64,000 nt of DNA from Citrobacter amalonaticus (GCF_018323885.1 NZ_AP024585.1:1736001-1800000); one strand, 5' to 3'. Counted from the first letter of the stretch, positions 17,001 through 32,877 are shown. The notes: generated from the sequence alone by a model not told the origin. Program-made: numbers and translations.

Positions 17001-18722
17001 TTACAGACCTTGCTTAAACTGGTAATAACGACCCTGCTGCGCTAACAGATCTGCGTGATTACCTTGCTCAATAATTTGGCCGTTGTCCATCACTATTATT
17101 TGATCAAAACGCGCGAGCCCGCGCAGGCGATGCGTCACCATCAGTAACGTTTTATCGCGCATCACCTCTGCCAGCAATTCAAGCATTTGGCTTTCGGTCG
17201 TCGCATCCAGGCCTTCCGTCGGTTCATCAAGCAGCATCAGCGGCGCATCGTGCAAAAGCGCACGGGCGATCGCCAGACGACGCAGTTCGCCACCGGATAG
17301 CTGACGACCGCCTTCGCCCAGCCAACTGTTGAGGCCAGCATCGTCCAGGAGTTTCTCCAGCCCGACGCGGCGCAGCGTGTCTGTCAGCTGGTCGTCACTG
17401 GCGTCAGGCGCCGCAAGCAGCAGGTTGTCGCGCAGGGTGGCGCTGAATAAGTGCACGCGCTGCGGCACAACGCTGATGGTCTTGCGCAGCGTCGCTTCAT
17501 TCAGGGTTGCAATCGAACAACCGTTGAGCAGGATCTCGCCCTGCTGCGGATCCCACGCGCGCGTGAGCAGTTGGAGTAATGTCGATTTACCGCACCCGGT
17601 GCGCCCAAGAATGGCGATATGCTCGCCTGGATTCACCTGCAGGGAGAGCGAATCCAGCGCCTTTTGCGCCTGTTCGGGGTAGCTGAATGAAACATCACGC
17701 AGCGTCAGAGTGACCTGATCCGGGACGTCGGATACGTCAGTCGGGAAAGTGACTTCCGGCTTCTGTTCGGTCAGTTCGGTGATCCGCATGGCGGAGGCGA
17801 TGACCTGTCCCAGATGCTGGAATGCGCCGGTAACCGGAGCCAGCGCTTCAAATGCTGCCAGCGCGCAAAAGACAAACAGGGCAATCAGCGCGCCAGGCTG
17901 AGCGTTATCCCCTACGCCGCCTGCCGCCATCCACAACATCAGCAAAATGGCAATGGCACCGATGAGCAACATCAGCGCCTGTGACAGTGCCGTCAGTTCA
18001 GACTGGCGGCGCTGCGCTTCGTGCCACTGTAACTCGGTGGCCTCCATCTGTGCGCGGTAGCGGTCGCTGGCGCCGAAAATGGTCAGTTCAGCCTGACCCT
18101 GTAACCATGAGGTCAACTGCTGGCGATACTGTCCGCGCAGGTGCGTCAGGTTTTGTCCGGTGGTTTTCCCGGCGCGATAAAACACCGGCGGCATAATAAA
18201 CAGCGTCAGCAGCATCACGCCGCCGAGGGTGCAGGCGAGGGTGACATCCAGCACGCTCAGACCGATCGTCACAACCATAATCACCACGAAGGCTCCCACC
18301 AGGGGGGAGATGACGCGCAGGTAGAGGTGATCCAGCGTATCCACATCCGCCACAATGCGGTTCAACAGTTCACCCTGACGATAACGAGCCAGCCCGGCAG
18401 GGGAGAGCGGCAGCAGCTTGCTGAAGGTGTGAATACGTAAATGTTGCAGCACGCGGAAGGTGGCATCATGGCTGACCAGCCGCTCAAAATAGCGTCCGGC
18501 AGTCCGGGTAATAGCCGCACCGCGCACGCCTGCGGCAGGCAGCATATAGTTAAAACTGTAGATACCGGCAAAGCCCGCGACGGCTGACGCAGAGAGGAAC
18601 CAGCCGGACAGCGTCAGCAGGCCAATGCTGGCGAGCAGGGTGATGATCGCCAGCACGATGCCCAGCGTTAACATCCATTTGTGACGTTTATAGAGCGTCA
18701 GATAAGGCAGTAGCGCGCGCAT
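17001..18722 (-). CDS. cydC: Heterodimeric ABC exporter subunit CydC
   Basis: This 573-residue inner-membrane subunit has six helices (about 20-300) and a C-terminal nucleotide-binding domain with Walker A GRTGCGKS, signature LSGGELRR and Walker B LMLLDEPTEGLD. With CydD it exports cysteine and glutathione to the periplasm in classical assays. Newer work assigns it haem transport needed to assemble cytochrome bd oxidase. The start ATG overlaps the cydD stop by one base (TAATG), which indicates coupled translation. A longer upstream frame inside cydD is rejected because MRALLPYLTLYKRHKWM matches the E. coli start. Confidence 0.97.
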   Translation of the reverse strand: MRALLPYLTLYKRHKWMLTLGIVLAIITLLASIGLLTLSGWFLSASAVAGFAGIYSFNYMLPAAGVRGAAITRTAGRYFERLVSHDATFRVLQHLRIHTFSKLLPLSPAGLARYRQGELLNRIVADVDTLDHLYLRVISPLVGAFVVIMVVTIGLSVLDVTLACTLGGVMLLTLFIMPPVFYRAGKTTGQNLTHLRGQYRQQLTSWLQGQAELTIFGASDRYRAQMEATELQWHEAQRRQSELTALSQALMLLIGAIAILLMLWMAAGGVGDNAQPGALIALFVFCALAAFEALAPVTGAFQHLGQVIASAMRITELTEQKPEVTFPTDVSDVPDQVTLTLRDVSFSYPEQAQKALDSLSLQVNPGEHIAILGRTGCGKSTLLQLLTRAWDPQQGEILLNGCSIATLNEATLRKTISVVPQRVHLFSATLRDNLLLAAPDASDDQLTDTLRRVGLEKLLDDAGLNSWLGEGGRQLSGGELRRLAIARALLHDAPLMLLDEPTEGLDATTESQMLELLAEVMRDKTLLMVTHRLRGLARFDQIIVMDNGQIIEQGNHADLLAQQGRYYQFKQGL

Positions 18723-20488
18723 TAGATTTCCTCCTGACGATGGGCCAACAGCGTCGCAAATGCGCCATTGGCGGTACTCAGTTCGGCCCAGGAGCCCTGT
18801 TCGATAATCTGTCCGTCCTGCATCACCCAAATCGTGTCCCAGTCAGCCAGATCTTCAAGCTGGTGCGTGACCATCAGGGTGGTCTGGCGTTTTGAGGCCG
18901 CTTTCAGCGCCTGCATGACCCGCTGTTCGCTATGGGCATCCAGGCTGGCAGCCGGCTCATCCAGCAGCAGCAACTTGCAGGGATTAAGGAGCGCACGGGC
19001 TACTGCCACGCGTTGCGCCTGACCAACGGACAGACGTCCGGCCTGATCGCCAACGGGCGTATTCACGCCCTGTGGTAACAGCGGCAGGAATTCACTGACC
19101 CAGGCGCTGTCGAGCGCGGCACGCAACTCTTGCTCACTGGCATTCGGGCGAGCCAGAAGAACGTTTTCCCGTATCGTCGCCGCGGGCAACTGCGGGTTTT
19201 GCCCCACCCAGGAGAGATGCTTACGCCAGGACTCTGGCGACAAATCGCGAAGTTCCACCCCGTTAATGCGCAGCGATCCCTGATAAGAGAGGAAGCCGGA
19301 AAGCGCATTCAGCAGAGAACTCTTACCCGAACCGCTGCGACCGACCAGCACGACACGCTGCCCGGCAGCGAGGGAGAAGTTCAGTGGTCCCGCCAGGGTC
19401 TTACCTTCTGGCGATGTAATGATGAGATCGACGGCGTCAATGGAAACAGGTTCTTGCGTGGATAGTTCCACATCACCTTGTTCAGGATGGGCGAGCGGCG
19501 TTTCCATAAAAGTCTTCAGGCTGTCTGCCGCGCCAACCGCCTGTGCTTTAGCGTGATAAAACGTCCCCAAATCGCGCAGCGGCTGGAAAAACTCAGGGGC
19601 CAGAATAAGGGCGAGGAAGCCTGCTGCCAGCGTGACGCCCGTGCCGTAGTGGCCGAAATTAAGTTCGCCGAGGTAGGAAAAACCAAAGTAAACCGCGACC
19701 AGCGCAATGGAAAGCGAGGTAAAAAACTCCAGTACGCCCGAGGATAAAAAGGCAAGGCGCAAGACTTCCATCGTACGCTGGCGGAAATCTTGCGAGGCGA
19801 CGCGAATGCTTTCGGTTTCAGCTTCACCACGGCCAAAAATGCGCAGGGTCTCCATTCCGCGTAAGCGATCGAGGAAATGTCCGCTCAGACGCGCCAGGGC
19901 GAGGAAATTACGCCGGTTAGCATCAGCAGCGCCCATACCGACCATCGCCATGAACAGAGGGATCAGCGGCGCGGTGCCGAGAAGGATCAACGCGGCGGCC
20001 CAGTTTGACGGAAAAATAGCCGCGACAATCAGGATGGGCACACACACCGCCAGCGCCATCTGCGGCAGATAACGAGCGTAGTAGTCGTGCATATCGTCAA
20101 TCTGTTCCAGCACCAGCGTGGCCCAGCTTCCTGCGGGTTTTCCCTGGATCCACGCCGGACCGGCCTGTTGCAGGCGGTCGAGCACCTGGCGGCGGATCTC
20201 AAACCGGATGTGTTGGCCCGCATGGAATCCGACGCGTTCGCGTAACCAGACGACCCAGGCACGGAGGATAAAGATCAGCACCAGCACGACAAATGGCAAC
20301 AGCAACGCCTCGCGCGGGATATTCTCCATGATCATATGTTGCAGAATGCGAGCCATGATCCAGGCCTGAGCGACAATCAGTACTCCACTCACAAACCCCA
20401 GCAGACGGGAAATCATAAGCCAGCGTTGGGAAATGACACTTTGCTGTTTTAACCAGCGGGTTAGCTCTTGTTGACGAGTTTTATTCAT
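18722..20488 (-). CDS. cydD: Heterodimeric ABC exporter subunit CydD
   Basis: This 588-residue partner of CydC has six membrane helices and a C-terminal ATPase with Walker A GRSGSGKS, signature LSVGQAQR (a variant of LSGGQ) and Walker B LLLLDEPAASLD. It is the first gene of the cydDC pair; loss in E. coli abolishes cytochrome bd function and disturbs periplasmic redox balance. The chosen ATG (20488) gives the E. coli N-terminus MNKTRQQELTRWLKQQS. A longer in-frame start 20 codons upstream lacks support. The gene follows trxB on the same strand after a terminator. Confidence 0.97.
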   Translation of the reverse strand: MNKTRQQELTRWLKQQSVISQRWLMISRLLGFVSGVLIVAQAWIMARILQHMIMENIPREALLLPFVVLVLIFILRAWVVWLRERVGFHAGQHIRFEIRRQVLDRLQQAGPAWIQGKPAGSWATLVLEQIDDMHDYYARYLPQMALAVCVPILIVAAIFPSNWAAALILLGTAPLIPLFMAMVGMGAADANRRNFLALARLSGHFLDRLRGMETLRIFGRGEAETESIRVASQDFRQRTMEVLRLAFLSSGVLEFFTSLSIALVAVYFGFSYLGELNFGHYGTGVTLAAGFLALILAPEFFQPLRDLGTFYHAKAQAVGAADSLKTFMETPLAHPEQGDVELSTQEPVSIDAVDLIITSPEGKTLAGPLNFSLAAGQRVVLVGRSGSGKSSLLNALSGFLSYQGSLRINGVELRDLSPESWRKHLSWVGQNPQLPAATIRENVLLARPNASEQELRAALDSAWVSEFLPLLPQGVNTPVGDQAGRLSVGQAQRVAVARALLNPCKLLLLDEPAASLDAHSEQRVMQALKAASKRQTTLMVTHQLEDLADWDTIWVMQDGQIIEQGSWAELSTANGAFATLLAHRQEEI

Positions 20489-20544
20489 TGCGCGCTTTGC
20501 AGGTGAGTTATCAGAATTTTTTGCCAGGGCAATGTTACAACGGG

Positions 20545-20574
20545 GCAAAAATAAAGGCGACTTATAGTCGCCTT
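20545..20574 (-). terminator. trxB terminator
   Basis: The stem AAGGCGACT/AGTCGCCTT with a 3-nt loop is followed on the minus strand by TTTATTTTT. It lies 29 bp after the trxB stop and ahead of cydD. Confidence 0.88.
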
Positions 20575-20602
20575 ATTTACTTTTGTTACTGATTTGTAAA
20601 AA

Positions 20603-22117
<1,515 letters not shown>

Positions 22118-22612
22118 ATGGTAGATAGCAAGAAGCGCCCTGGCAAAGATCTCGACCGTATTGATCGTAACATTCTTAATGAGCTGCAAAAGGATGGGCG
22201 TATTTCTAACGTCGAGCTTTCTAAACGAGTGGGACTTTCCCCGACGCCCTGCCTTGAGCGTGTGCGTCGTCTGGAAAGACAGGGTTTCATTCAGGGCTAT
22301 ACAGCGCTGTTAAACCCGCATTATCTGGATGCATCACTTCTGGTATTTGTTGAGATTACTCTGAATCGTGGCGCTCCGGATGTGTTTGAACAATTCAACG
22401 CCGCAGTACAAAAACTTGAAGAAATTCAAGAGTGTCATTTGGTGTCTGGCGATTTCGACTACCTGTTGAAAACACGTGTGCCGGACATGTCAGCCTACCG
22501 TAAGCTGCTGGGGGAAACCCTGCTGCGTCTGCCTGGCGTCAATGACACCCGTACTTACGTGGTAATGGAAGAAGTCAAACAGAGTAATCGTCTGGTTATT
22601 AAGACGCGCTAA
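22118..22612 (+). CDS. lrp: Leucine-responsive regulatory protein Lrp
   Basis: This 164-residue global regulator is identical or nearly so to E. coli Lrp. It has an N-terminal helix-turn-helix (about 30-55, VELSKRVGLSPTPCLERVRR) and a C-terminal RAM domain (about 80-155) that binds leucine and forms octamers and hexadecamers. It wraps DNA and controls amino-acid metabolism, fimbriae and transport genes. The ATG at 22118 gives the E. coli N-terminus MVDSKKRPGKDLDRIDRN; an upstream in-frame ATG is in the leader. It is followed by a hairpin and the SOS-type promoter of ftsK. Confidence 0.99.
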   Translation: MVDSKKRPGKDLDRIDRNILNELQKDGRISNVELSKRVGLSPTPCLERVRRLERQGFIQGYTALLNPHYLDASLLVFVEITLNRGAPDVFEQFNAAVQKLEEIQECHLVSGDFDYLLKTRVPDMSAYRKLLGETLLRLPGVNDTRTYVVMEEVKQSNRLVIKTR

Positions 22613-22652
22613 TACGGAACAGGTGCAAAATCGGCGTATTTTGATTACACTC

Positions 22653-22668
22653 CTGTTAATCCATACAG
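22653..22668 (+). promoter_or_regulatory. LexA box upstream of ftsK
   Basis: CTGTTAATCCATACAG fits CTGT-N8-ACAG perfectly. It overlaps the spacer of a plausible promoter (TTGATT at 22641-22646, TACAGC near 22664). The E. coli ftsK gene (dinH) is known to have a LexA-regulated promoter in this position. Confidence 0.85.
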
Positions 22669-22698
22669 CAACAGTGCCGGGGTAACCCGGTGCTGTTG
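22669..22698 (+). terminator. Hairpin downstream of lrp
   Basis: A strong stem, CAACAGTGCCGGG paired with CCCGGTGCTGTTG around GTAA (two weak pairs), is followed by TCCGTTTT. It begins one base after the LexA box, so it could end lrp transcripts and also form in the 5' leader of ftsK mRNA. Confidence 0.65.
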
Positions 22699-22746
22699 TC
22701 CGTTTTAGCATCGGGCAGGAAAAGCCCGAAACCTGGAGAGCCTTTT

Positions 22747-25700
22747 TTGAGCCAGGAATACACTGAAGACAAAGAAGTCACATTGACAAAGTTAAGCAGC
22801 GGGCGCCGACTTCTGGAGGCGTTGCTGATTCTTATTGCCCTTTTTGCTGTCTGGCTGATGGCAGCCTTACTGAGCTTTAATCCTTCTGATCCCAGTTGGT
22901 CGCAAACGGCCTGGCATGAGCCTATCCATAATTTGGGCGGGGCGCCGGGGGCATGGCTGGCGGATACCCTGTTCTTTATCTTTGGGATAATGGCGTACAC
23001 CATTCCTGTCATCATTGTGGGCGGCTGCTGGTTTGCCTGGCGTCACCAGGCGACCGATGACTATATCGACTATTTTGCCGTCTCGCTGCGCATCATTGGC
23101 GTGCTGGCGCTTATCCTTACCTCCTGTGGTCTGGCCGCTATTAATGCCGATGACATCTGGTACTTCGCCTCCGGCGGGGTGATTGGCAGTCTGTTGAGTA
23201 CCACGCTACAACCGCTGCTGCACAGCAGTGGTGGCACCATTACGCTTCTGTGCGTGTGGGCGGCAGGGCTGACGCTCTTTACCGGCTGGTCCTGGGTTAG
23301 CATCGCCGAAAAACTTGGCGGCTGGCTGCTCAATATTCTGACCTTTGCCAGCAACCGTACCCGTCGTGATGATACCTGGGTAGAAGACGACGAATACGAA
23401 GACGATGAAGAGTATGAAGATGAAGTCGAGGGCGGGAAACGTGAATCCCGTCGGGCGCGTATTCTTCGCGGTGCGCTGGCGCGCCGTAAACGTCTGGCTG
23501 AAAAATTTATCAATCCGCATGGTCGTCAGACGGATGCGGCGCTCTTCTCCGGCAGACGCATGGATGATGACGATGAGATAGCCTACAGCGCGCGCGGCGT
23601 CGCGGCCGATCCTGGCGATGTGCTGTTCTCCGGGCATCGTGCGACACAGCCGGAATATGATGAATACGATCCGCTGTTAAACGGTCATTCGGTGACCGAA
23701 CCCGTCGCCGCTGCGGCGGCAGCAACGGCTGCGACTCAGGCCTGGGCTGCGCCGGTCGATCCGATTATGCAAACGCCGCCCGTACCAGGCGCAGAAACCG
23801 TTCCTGTACAACCTGCGGTTGCATGGCAACCCGTACCAGGCCCGCAAACCGGCGAGCCGGTGATTGCTCCTGCGCCGGAAGGCTATCCGCCGCACAACCC
23901 GTACGCGCAGCCGCAACAGGCGCAGTATGAGACATGGCAACAGCCTGTTCCGACTGAACCGCAAAATGCTGCGTCTGTGGCTCCTGAAGCTGGTTATCCG
24001 CAGCCAGGCGTACCGCAACAACCGTGGCAGCAACCGCAAGCTACGGTAGAGCAACCCTGGCAGCCCGAGCCGGTTTATCAACCCGAGCCTGTACAGCAGC
24101 CGGTTTATCATCAGCCAGCGTATCAGCCGGAGCCTTTATCGCCACAGGAACCTGTGGTTCCGCAGGCTCCGATTACTGAGCCTGAGCCGGTAGTCGAAGA
24201 GACAAAACCTGCGCGCCCGCCGCTGTACTACTTTGAAGAAGTGGAAGAGAAGCGTGCGCGTGAACGTGAGCAACTGGCCGCGTGGTATCAGCCGATTCCT
24301 GAACCTGTTAACGCGCAGGAACCGGTGGTTCCTGCACCGTCAACTGCGCCTTCTATACCGCCTGTTGACACCGCTGCGACCATTGCGCCGATCGCTGCAA
24401 GCGTGAAGGATGCGACCTTATCAGCCGGTGCGACTGCGGCAGCTGCAGCGCCAGTCTTCAGACTCGCGAATGGCGGAGCGCCGCGTCCGCAGGTGAAAGA
24501 AGGGATTGGCCCGCAACTGCCTCGTCCCAATCGCGTACGTGTACCGACACGCCGTGAGCTGGCATCGTATGGTATTAAATTGCCTTCTCAGCGTATGGCT
24601 GAGGAGAGAGCGCGTGAAGCCGGTCAACACGATCCGCAGTATAGCGATGATGAAATCAACGCCATGCAACAGGACGAACTGGCTCGTCAGTTTGCTCAGT
24701 CACAGCAAAGTCGTTATGGCGACGAGTATCAGCATGAGGCGACGCAGGCCGACGATGAAGATGCCGCTGCGGAAGCTGAACTGGCGCGCCAGTTTGCCTC
24801 TTCACAGCAACAGCGCTACGCCGGTGAGCAACCTGCCGGAGCGAATCCATTCTCGCTGGATGATTTTGAGTTTTCACCCATGAAAACGCTGGTCGATAAC
24901 GGCCCGCATGAGCCGCTGTTTACACCGGGCGTTATGCCGGAGTCTGCGCCTGTTCAGCCACCCACAACGCCGCAGTATCAGCAGCCGCAACAGCCGGTAG
25001 CGCCACAGCCGCAGTATCAGCAGCCGCAACAGCCGGTAGCGCCGCAGCCACAGTATCAACAGTCACAACAGCCGGTAGCGCCGCAGCCGCAGTATCAACA
25101 GCCACAACAGCCGGTAGCGCCGCAGCCACAGTATCAGCAACCGCATCAGCCGGTAGTGACGCAGCAACCTGCTGCACCTCAGCCGCAGGAAAGCCTGATT
25201 CACCCGCTGCTGATGCGCAATGGTGACAGCCGTCCGCTGCAAAAACCGACGACGCCACTGCCTTCGCTGGATCTGCTGACGCAGCCACCGAGTGAAGTGG
25301 AGCCGGTTGATACCTTCGCGCTGGAACAAATGGCGCGCCTGGTTGAAGCTCGCCTGGCTGATTTCCGCATCAAGGCCGATGTGGTGAATTACTCGCCAGG
25401 TCCGGTGATCACCCGTTTTGAACTGAATCTGGCGCCGGGTGTGAAAGCGGCGCGTATTTCCAACCTTTCTCGTGACCTGGCGCGTTCGTTGTCGACTGTC
25501 GCGGTGCGCGTGGTGGAAGTGATTCCGGGTAAACCATACGTAGGCCTGGAATTGCCGAACAAAAAACGGCAGACCGTTTACCTGCGTGAAGTGCTGGATA
25601 ACGCGAAGTTCCGTGAAAACCCGTCGCCGCTGACCGTCGTGTTGGGTAAAGATATTGCCGGCGATCCGGTGGTAGCCGATCTGGCGAAAATGCCGCACCT

Positions 25701-26730
25701 GCTGGTGGCGGGAACAACCGGTTCGGGTAAATCGGTTGGGGTGAACGCCATGATCCTCAGCATGCTTTACAAGGCGCAGCCGGAAGACGTTCGTTTCATC
25801 ATGATCGACCCGAAAATGCTGGAGCTGTCGGTTTACGAAGGCATTCCGCATCTGCTGACGGAAGTCGTCACGGATATGAAAGACGCCGCCAACGCCCTGC
25901 GCTGGAGCGTTAACGAGATGGAACGCCGTTACAAGCTGATGTCTGCGCTGGGCGTGCGTAATCTTGCGGGTTACAACGAGAAGATAGCCGAAGCCGCGCG
26001 GATGGGACGTCCAATTCCGGACCCGTACTGGAAACCGGGCGACAGTATGGATGCGCAGCATCCGGTACTGGAAAAACTGCCGTATATCGTTGTGCTGGTT
26101 GACGAATTTGCCGACCTGATGATGACCGTCGGTAAGAAAGTTGAAGAGCTGATTGCCCGACTGGCGCAAAAAGCCCGTGCGGCCGGGATCCACCTGGTGC
26201 TGGCGACACAGCGTCCATCGGTTGACGTCATTACCGGTCTTATTAAAGCCAACATACCGACACGTATTGCCTTCACCGTGTCCAGTAAGATTGACTCGCG
26301 TACTATCCTCGATCAGGGCGGTGCAGAATCGCTGCTGGGGATGGGGGATATGCTTTACTCCGGGCCAAACTCCACCATGCCGGTGCGTGTTCACGGCGCA
26401 TTTGTCCGTGACCAGGAAGTGCATGCGGTGGTGCAGGACTGGAAGGCGCGTGGGCGTCCGCAGTATGTGGATGGCATCACCTCCGACAGCGAAAGCGAAG
26501 GCGGCGGCGGTGGCTTTGACGGTGGCGAAGAGCTGGATCCGTTATTCGATCAGGCTGTCAACTTTGTGACAGAGAAACGTAAAGCGTCCATCTCCGGCGT
26601 ACAGCGCCAGTTCCGTATTGGCTACAACCGTGCGGCGCGCATTATCGAACAGATGGAAGCGCAGGGAATCGTCAGCGAACAAGGCCATAACGGCAATCGT
26701 GAAGTGCTGGCGCCACCACCGTTTGACTAA
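22747..26730 (+). CDS. ftsK: DNA translocase FtsK
   Basis: This 1327-residue division and chromosome-segregation motor starts at TTG, as in E. coli, after a GGAG ribosome-binding site and gives [18 protein letters not shown]. The N-terminal domain (about 1-210) has four membrane helices and is essential for septum assembly. A long Pro/Gln-rich linker (about 220-830) follows, with a tandem 13-residue repeat. The motor domain has Walker A GTTGSGKS at 989-996 and Walker [15 protein letters not shown]. The C-terminal gamma winged helix (last 62 residues) reads KOPS sites and activates XerCD at dif. The chosen start lies downstream of the LexA box and hairpin, which rules out an earlier ATG at 22690. 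Confidence 0.97.
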   Translation: MSQEYTEDKEVTLTKLSSGRRLLEALLILIALFAVWLMAALLSFNPSDPSWSQTAWHEPIHNLGGAPGAWLADTLFFIFGIMAYTIPVIIVGGCWFAWRHQATDDYIDYFAVSLRIIGVLALILTSCGLAAINADDIWYFASGGVIGSLLSTTLQPLLHSSGGTITLLCVWAAGLTLFTGWSWVSIAEKLGGWLLNILTFASNRTRRDDTWVEDDEYEDDEEYEDEVEGGKRESRRARILRGALARRKRLAEKFINPHGRQTDAALFSGRRMDDDDEIAYSARGVAADPGDVLFSGHRATQPEYDEYDPLLNGHSVTEPVAAAAAATAATQAWAAPVDPIMQTPPVPGAETVPVQPAVAWQPVPGPQTGEPVIAPAPEGYPPHNPYAQPQQAQYETWQQPVPTEPQNAASVAPEAGYPQPGVPQQPWQQPQATVEQPWQPEPVYQPEPVQQPVYHQPAYQPEPLSPQEPVVPQAPITEPEPVVEETKPARPPLYYFEEVEEKRAREREQLAAWYQPIPEPVNAQEPVVPAPSTAPSIPPVDTAATIAPIAASVKDATLSAGATAAAAAPVFRLANGGAPRPQVKEGIGPQLPRPNRVRVPTRRELASYGIKLPSQRMAEERAREAGQHDPQYSDDEINAMQQDELARQFAQSQQSRYGDEYQHEATQADDEDAAAEAELARQFASSQQQRYAGEQPAGANPFSLDDFEFSPMKTLVDNGPHEPLFTPGVMPESAPVQPPTTPQYQQPQQPVAPQPQYQQPQQPVAPQPQYQQSQQPVAPQPQYQQPQQPVAPQPQYQQPHQPVVTQQPAAPQPQESLIHPLLMRNGDSRPLQKPTTPLPSLDLLTQPPSEVEPVDTFALEQMARLVEARLADFRIKADVVNYSPGPVITRFELNLAPGVKAARISNLSRDLARSLSTVAVRVVEVIPGKPYVGLELPNKKRQTVYLREVLDNAKFRENPSPLTVVLGKDIAGDPVVADLAKMPHLLVAGTTGSGKSVGVNAMILSMLYKAQPEDVRFIMIDPKMLELSVYEGIPHLLTEVVTDMKDAANALRWSVNEMERRYKLMSALGVRNLAGYNEKIAEAARMGRPIPDPYWKPGDSMDAQHPVLEKLPYIVVLVDEFADLMMTVGKKVEELIARLAQKARAAGIHLVLATQRPSVDVITGLIKANIPTRIAFTVSSKIDSRTILDQGGAESLLGMGDMLYSGPNSTMPVRVHGAFVRDQEVHAVVQDWKARGRPQYVDGITSDSESEGGGGGFDGGEELDPLFDQAVNFVTEKRKASISGVQRQFRIGYNRAARIIEQMEAQGIVSEQGHNGNREVLAPPPFD
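24967..25161 (+). repeat. Five-unit 39-bp repeat in the FtsK linker
   Basis: Five in-frame units of 39 bp encode variants of [13 protein letters not shown] (residues 741-805 of FtsK). The first unit starts with Thr and the last ends in PHQPVVT. Units differ mainly at synonymous positions, which suggests old slippage under selection for composition. The linker of FtsK is known to vary in length between strains and species. Confidence 0.9.
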
Positions 26731-26841
26731 GTGCAAAGTTACGTAATTCAGTATTGTCTTCTTTCCTCACGCTGATTTTTGGCCTGGAATGGATAGCAGA
26801 GGGATCTCCCGGTCGGGAGTGACGTATTTTGAGGAATAACA

Positions 26842-27453
26842 ATGAAAAAAATCGCAATCACCTGTGCATTACTCTCAGGATTCGTGGTAAGCAGCGTTTG
26901 GGCGGATGCTGCCAGCGATCTGAAAAGTCGTCTGGATAAAGTAAGCAGCTTCCACGCCAGCTTCACACAGAAAGTGACTGATGGCAGCGGCGCTGCTGTT
27001 CAGGAAGGTCAGGGTGATTTGTGGGTGAAGCGTCCGAACCTGTTTAACTGGCACATGACGCAGCCTGATGAAAGCATTCTGGTTTCTGATGGGAAAACGC
27101 TGTGGTTCTTCAACCCGTTTGTTGAGCAGGCCACCGCGACCTGGCTGAAAGACGCCACCGGCAACACGCCGTTTATGCTGATTGCCCGCAACCAGTCCAG
27201 CGACTGGCAACAGTACAATATCAAGCAGAACGGTGACGACTTCGTCCTGACGCCGAAAACCAGCAACGGTAACCTGAAACAGTTCACCATCAATGTGGGC
27301 CGTGACGGGACTATTCATCAGTTCAGCGCCGTGGAGCAGGATGACCAGCGCAGCAGCTATCAGCTGAAATCACAGCAGAATGGCGCCGTTGACGCATCGA
27401 AGTTCACCTTTACTCCACCGCAAGGCGTAACGGTAGACGACCAACGTAAGTAG
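26842..27453 (+). CDS. lolA: Outer-membrane lipoprotein carrier protein LolA
   Basis: This 203-residue periplasmic chaperone has the E. coli length. A signal peptide (about 1-21, [21 protein letters not shown]) ends in a signal peptidase I site before DAASDLKSR. The mature protein is the half-barrel that takes lipoproteins from LolCDE and passes them to LolB. Conserved Arg64 (mature Arg43-type residue, in [10 protein letters not shown]) and the FTQKV segment are present. It lies 111 bp after ftsK and 8 bp before rarA. A short hairpin (CTCCCG/CGGGAG, 26806-26819) lies in its leader. Confidence 0.97.
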   Translation: MKKIAITCALLSGFVVSSVWADAASDLKSRLDKVSSFHASFTQKVTDGSGAAVQEGQGDLWVKRPNLFNWHMTQPDESILVSDGKTLWFFNPFVEQATATWLKDATGNTPFMLIARNQSSDWQQYNIKQNGDDFVLTPKTSNGNLKQFTINVGRDGTIHQFSAVEQDDQRSSYQLKSQQNGAVDASKFTFTPPQGVTVDDQRK

Positions 27454-27461
27454 AGGCCTGC

Positions 27462-28805
27462 GTGAGCAACCTGTCGCTCGATTTTTCTGATAATACCTTT
27501 CAGCCACTGGCCGCGCGGATGCGGCCAGAAAATTTAGCGCAGTATATTGGTCAGCAGCACCTGCTGGCTGCGGGTAAACCGTTGCCGCGTGCGATTGAAG
27601 CCGGACATCTGCACTCCATGATCTTGTGGGGACCGCCGGGAACCGGGAAAACGACACTCGCTGAAGTGATTGCCCGCTACGCCGATGCCGACGTTGAGCG
27701 GATATCGGCGGTCACCTCCGGCGTGAAAGAGATCCGCGAAGCCATCGAACGCGCCCGTCAGAATCGTCATGCCGGGCGTCGCACTATTCTGTTTGTTGAC
27801 GAAGTTCATCGCTTTAATAAAAGCCAACAGGATGCGTTCTTACCGCATATTGAAGACGGCACGATCACCTTTATCGGGGCAACCACCGAAAACCCGTCGT
27901 TTGAACTGAATTCTGCGCTGTTGTCGCGGGCGCGCGTCTATTTGCTCAAATCGCTGACCACGGAAGATATCGAACAGGTTCTCCGTCAGGCGATGGAAGA
28001 CAAGGCGCGGGGCTATGGTGGCCAGGATATCGTTCTGCCGGATGATACCCGCAAAGCTATCGCGGAACTGGTCAATGGTGATGCGCGCCGCGCATTGAAC
28101 ACCCTGGAAATGATGGCTGATATGGCCGAAGTGGATGATAGCGGCAAGCGAGTACTGCTTCCCGCGTTGTTGACCGAAATCGCCGGTGAGCGCAGCGCGC
28201 GTTTTGATAACAAAGGCGACCGCTTCTACGATCTCATTTCCGCATTGCATAAATCAGTTCGCGGCAGCGCGCCGGATGCGGCACTTTACTGGTATGCACG
28301 TATCATTACGGCCGGGGGGGATCCGCTGTATGTCGCGCGCCGTTGCCTGGCGATTGCTTCCGAAGATGTGGGCAATGCCGATCCGCGTGCGATGCAGGTG
28401 GCGATTTCCGCCTGGGACTGCTTCACGCGTGTGGGGCCTGCTGAAGGCGAGCGCGCCATCGCCCAGGCGATTGTTTATCTGGCCTGTGCACCGAAAAGCA
28501 ATGCGGTGTATACCGCCTTTAAAGCGGCGCTCTCCGATGCCCGTGAACGTCCTGACTATGACGTACCTGTTCATCTGCGCAATGCGCCGACGAAGTTGAT
28601 GAAAGAGATGGGTTACGGCCAGGAATATCGTTATGCACATGACGAACCGAATGCTTATGCCGCGGGCGAGGAATATTTCCCGCCGGAGATGGCACAAACA
28701 CGCTATTATCACCCCACAAACAGAGGTCTTGAGGGCAAGATTGGCGAAAAGCTCGCCTGGCTCGCCGGACAGGATCAAAATAGCCCTATAAAACGCTACC
28801 GTTAG
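27462..28805 (+). CDS. rarA: Replication-associated recombination protein RarA
   Basis: This 447-residue AAA+ ATPase (MgsA, YcaJ) starts at GTG as in E. coli. It has Walker A GPPGTGKT at 57-64, a Walker B/DExH-like [14 protein letters not shown], the sensor [19 protein letters not shown], and C-terminal helical tetramerisation and clamp-loader-like domains. RarA acts at stalled replication forks, binds SSB and opens duplex ends. The GTG lies 8 bp after lolA, so the two may be co-transcribed, and serS follows 92 bp downstream with its own promoter space. Confidence 0.96.
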   Translation: MSNLSLDFSDNTFQPLAARMRPENLAQYIGQQHLLAAGKPLPRAIEAGHLHSMILWGPPGTGKTTLAEVIARYADADVERISAVTSGVKEIREAIERARQNRHAGRRTILFVDEVHRFNKSQQDAFLPHIEDGTITFIGATTENPSFELNSALLSRARVYLLKSLTTEDIEQVLRQAMEDKARGYGGQDIVLPDDTRKAIAELVNGDARRALNTLEMMADMAEVDDSGKRVLLPALLTEIAGERSARFDNKGDRFYDLISALHKSVRGSAPDAALYWYARIITAGGDPLYVARRCLAIASEDVGNADPRAMQVAISAWDCFTRVGPAEGERAIAQAIVYLACAPKSNAVYTAFKAALSDARERPDYDVPVHLRNAPTKLMKEMGYGQEYRYAHDEPNAYAAGEEYFPPEMAQTRYYHPTNRGLEGKIGEKLAWLAGQDQNSPIKRYR

Positions 28806-28822
28806 CGCAGGCGTTGCGGTAA

Positions 28823-30190
<1,368 letters not shown>

Positions 30191-30210
30191 TCCTCGCTTC
30201 ACTCTTTCTA

Positions 30211-30237
30211 AAAAGCGCCTTTGGGCGCTTTTTTTAT
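30211..30237 (+). terminator. serS terminator
   Basis: The stem AAAGCGCC/GGGCGCTTT with loop TTT is followed by seven T residues, 21 nt after the serS stop. Confidence 0.92.
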
Positions 30238-30243
30238 GCCTGT

Positions 30244-30257
30244 TTGACGCCGGACAA
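30244..30257 (+). promoter_or_regulatory. FNR site of the dmsABC promoter
   Basis: TTGACGCCGGACAA has the TTGAN-N4-NNCAA layout of an FNR site and aligns with the E. coli dmsA site (TTGATACCGAACAA) in the same position. FNR activates dmsABC when oxygen is absent. Confidence 0.65.
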
Positions 30258-30264
30258 TAATCAT

Positions 30265-30280
30265 TACCCCCTTAGGGGTA
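30265..30280. promoter_or_regulatory. NarL-type 7-2-7 site upstream of dmsA
   Basis: TACCCCC-TT-AGGGGTA forms two heptamers of the NarL type (TACYYMT) as an inverted pair with a 2-bp spacer. It lies 7 bp after the FNR site. NarL represses dmsABC in nitrate in E. coli; direct binding here is inferred. Confidence 0.65.
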
Positions 30281-30422
30281 ATATTACTTTCGAATGAAAT
30301 TCAGCATTTTGCACTGTTATCCTGTAAATACGTTGTATGTAGAACTATATAACGTTGCTTAACTACTCAAATAATAATATCAATTTCTGTTTTTTTACTG
30401 TAAGCAAGCAGAGTGAGCCTTT

Positions 30423-32867
<2,445 letters not shown>

Positions 32868-32877
32868 GGAGTAACCG

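Noticed and set aside
22690..22746. Earlier ATG start for ftsK
   Set aside because: It would begin inside the hairpin that follows the LexA box, adds residues unlike FtsK, and lacks a ribosome-binding site, whereas the TTG at 22747 matches the known E. coli start.
25063..26424. 453-codon open frame antisense to ftsK
   Set aside because: It is opposite the conserved FtsK motor domain and its composition (Arg/His/Gln-rich) reflects reverse-complement codons.
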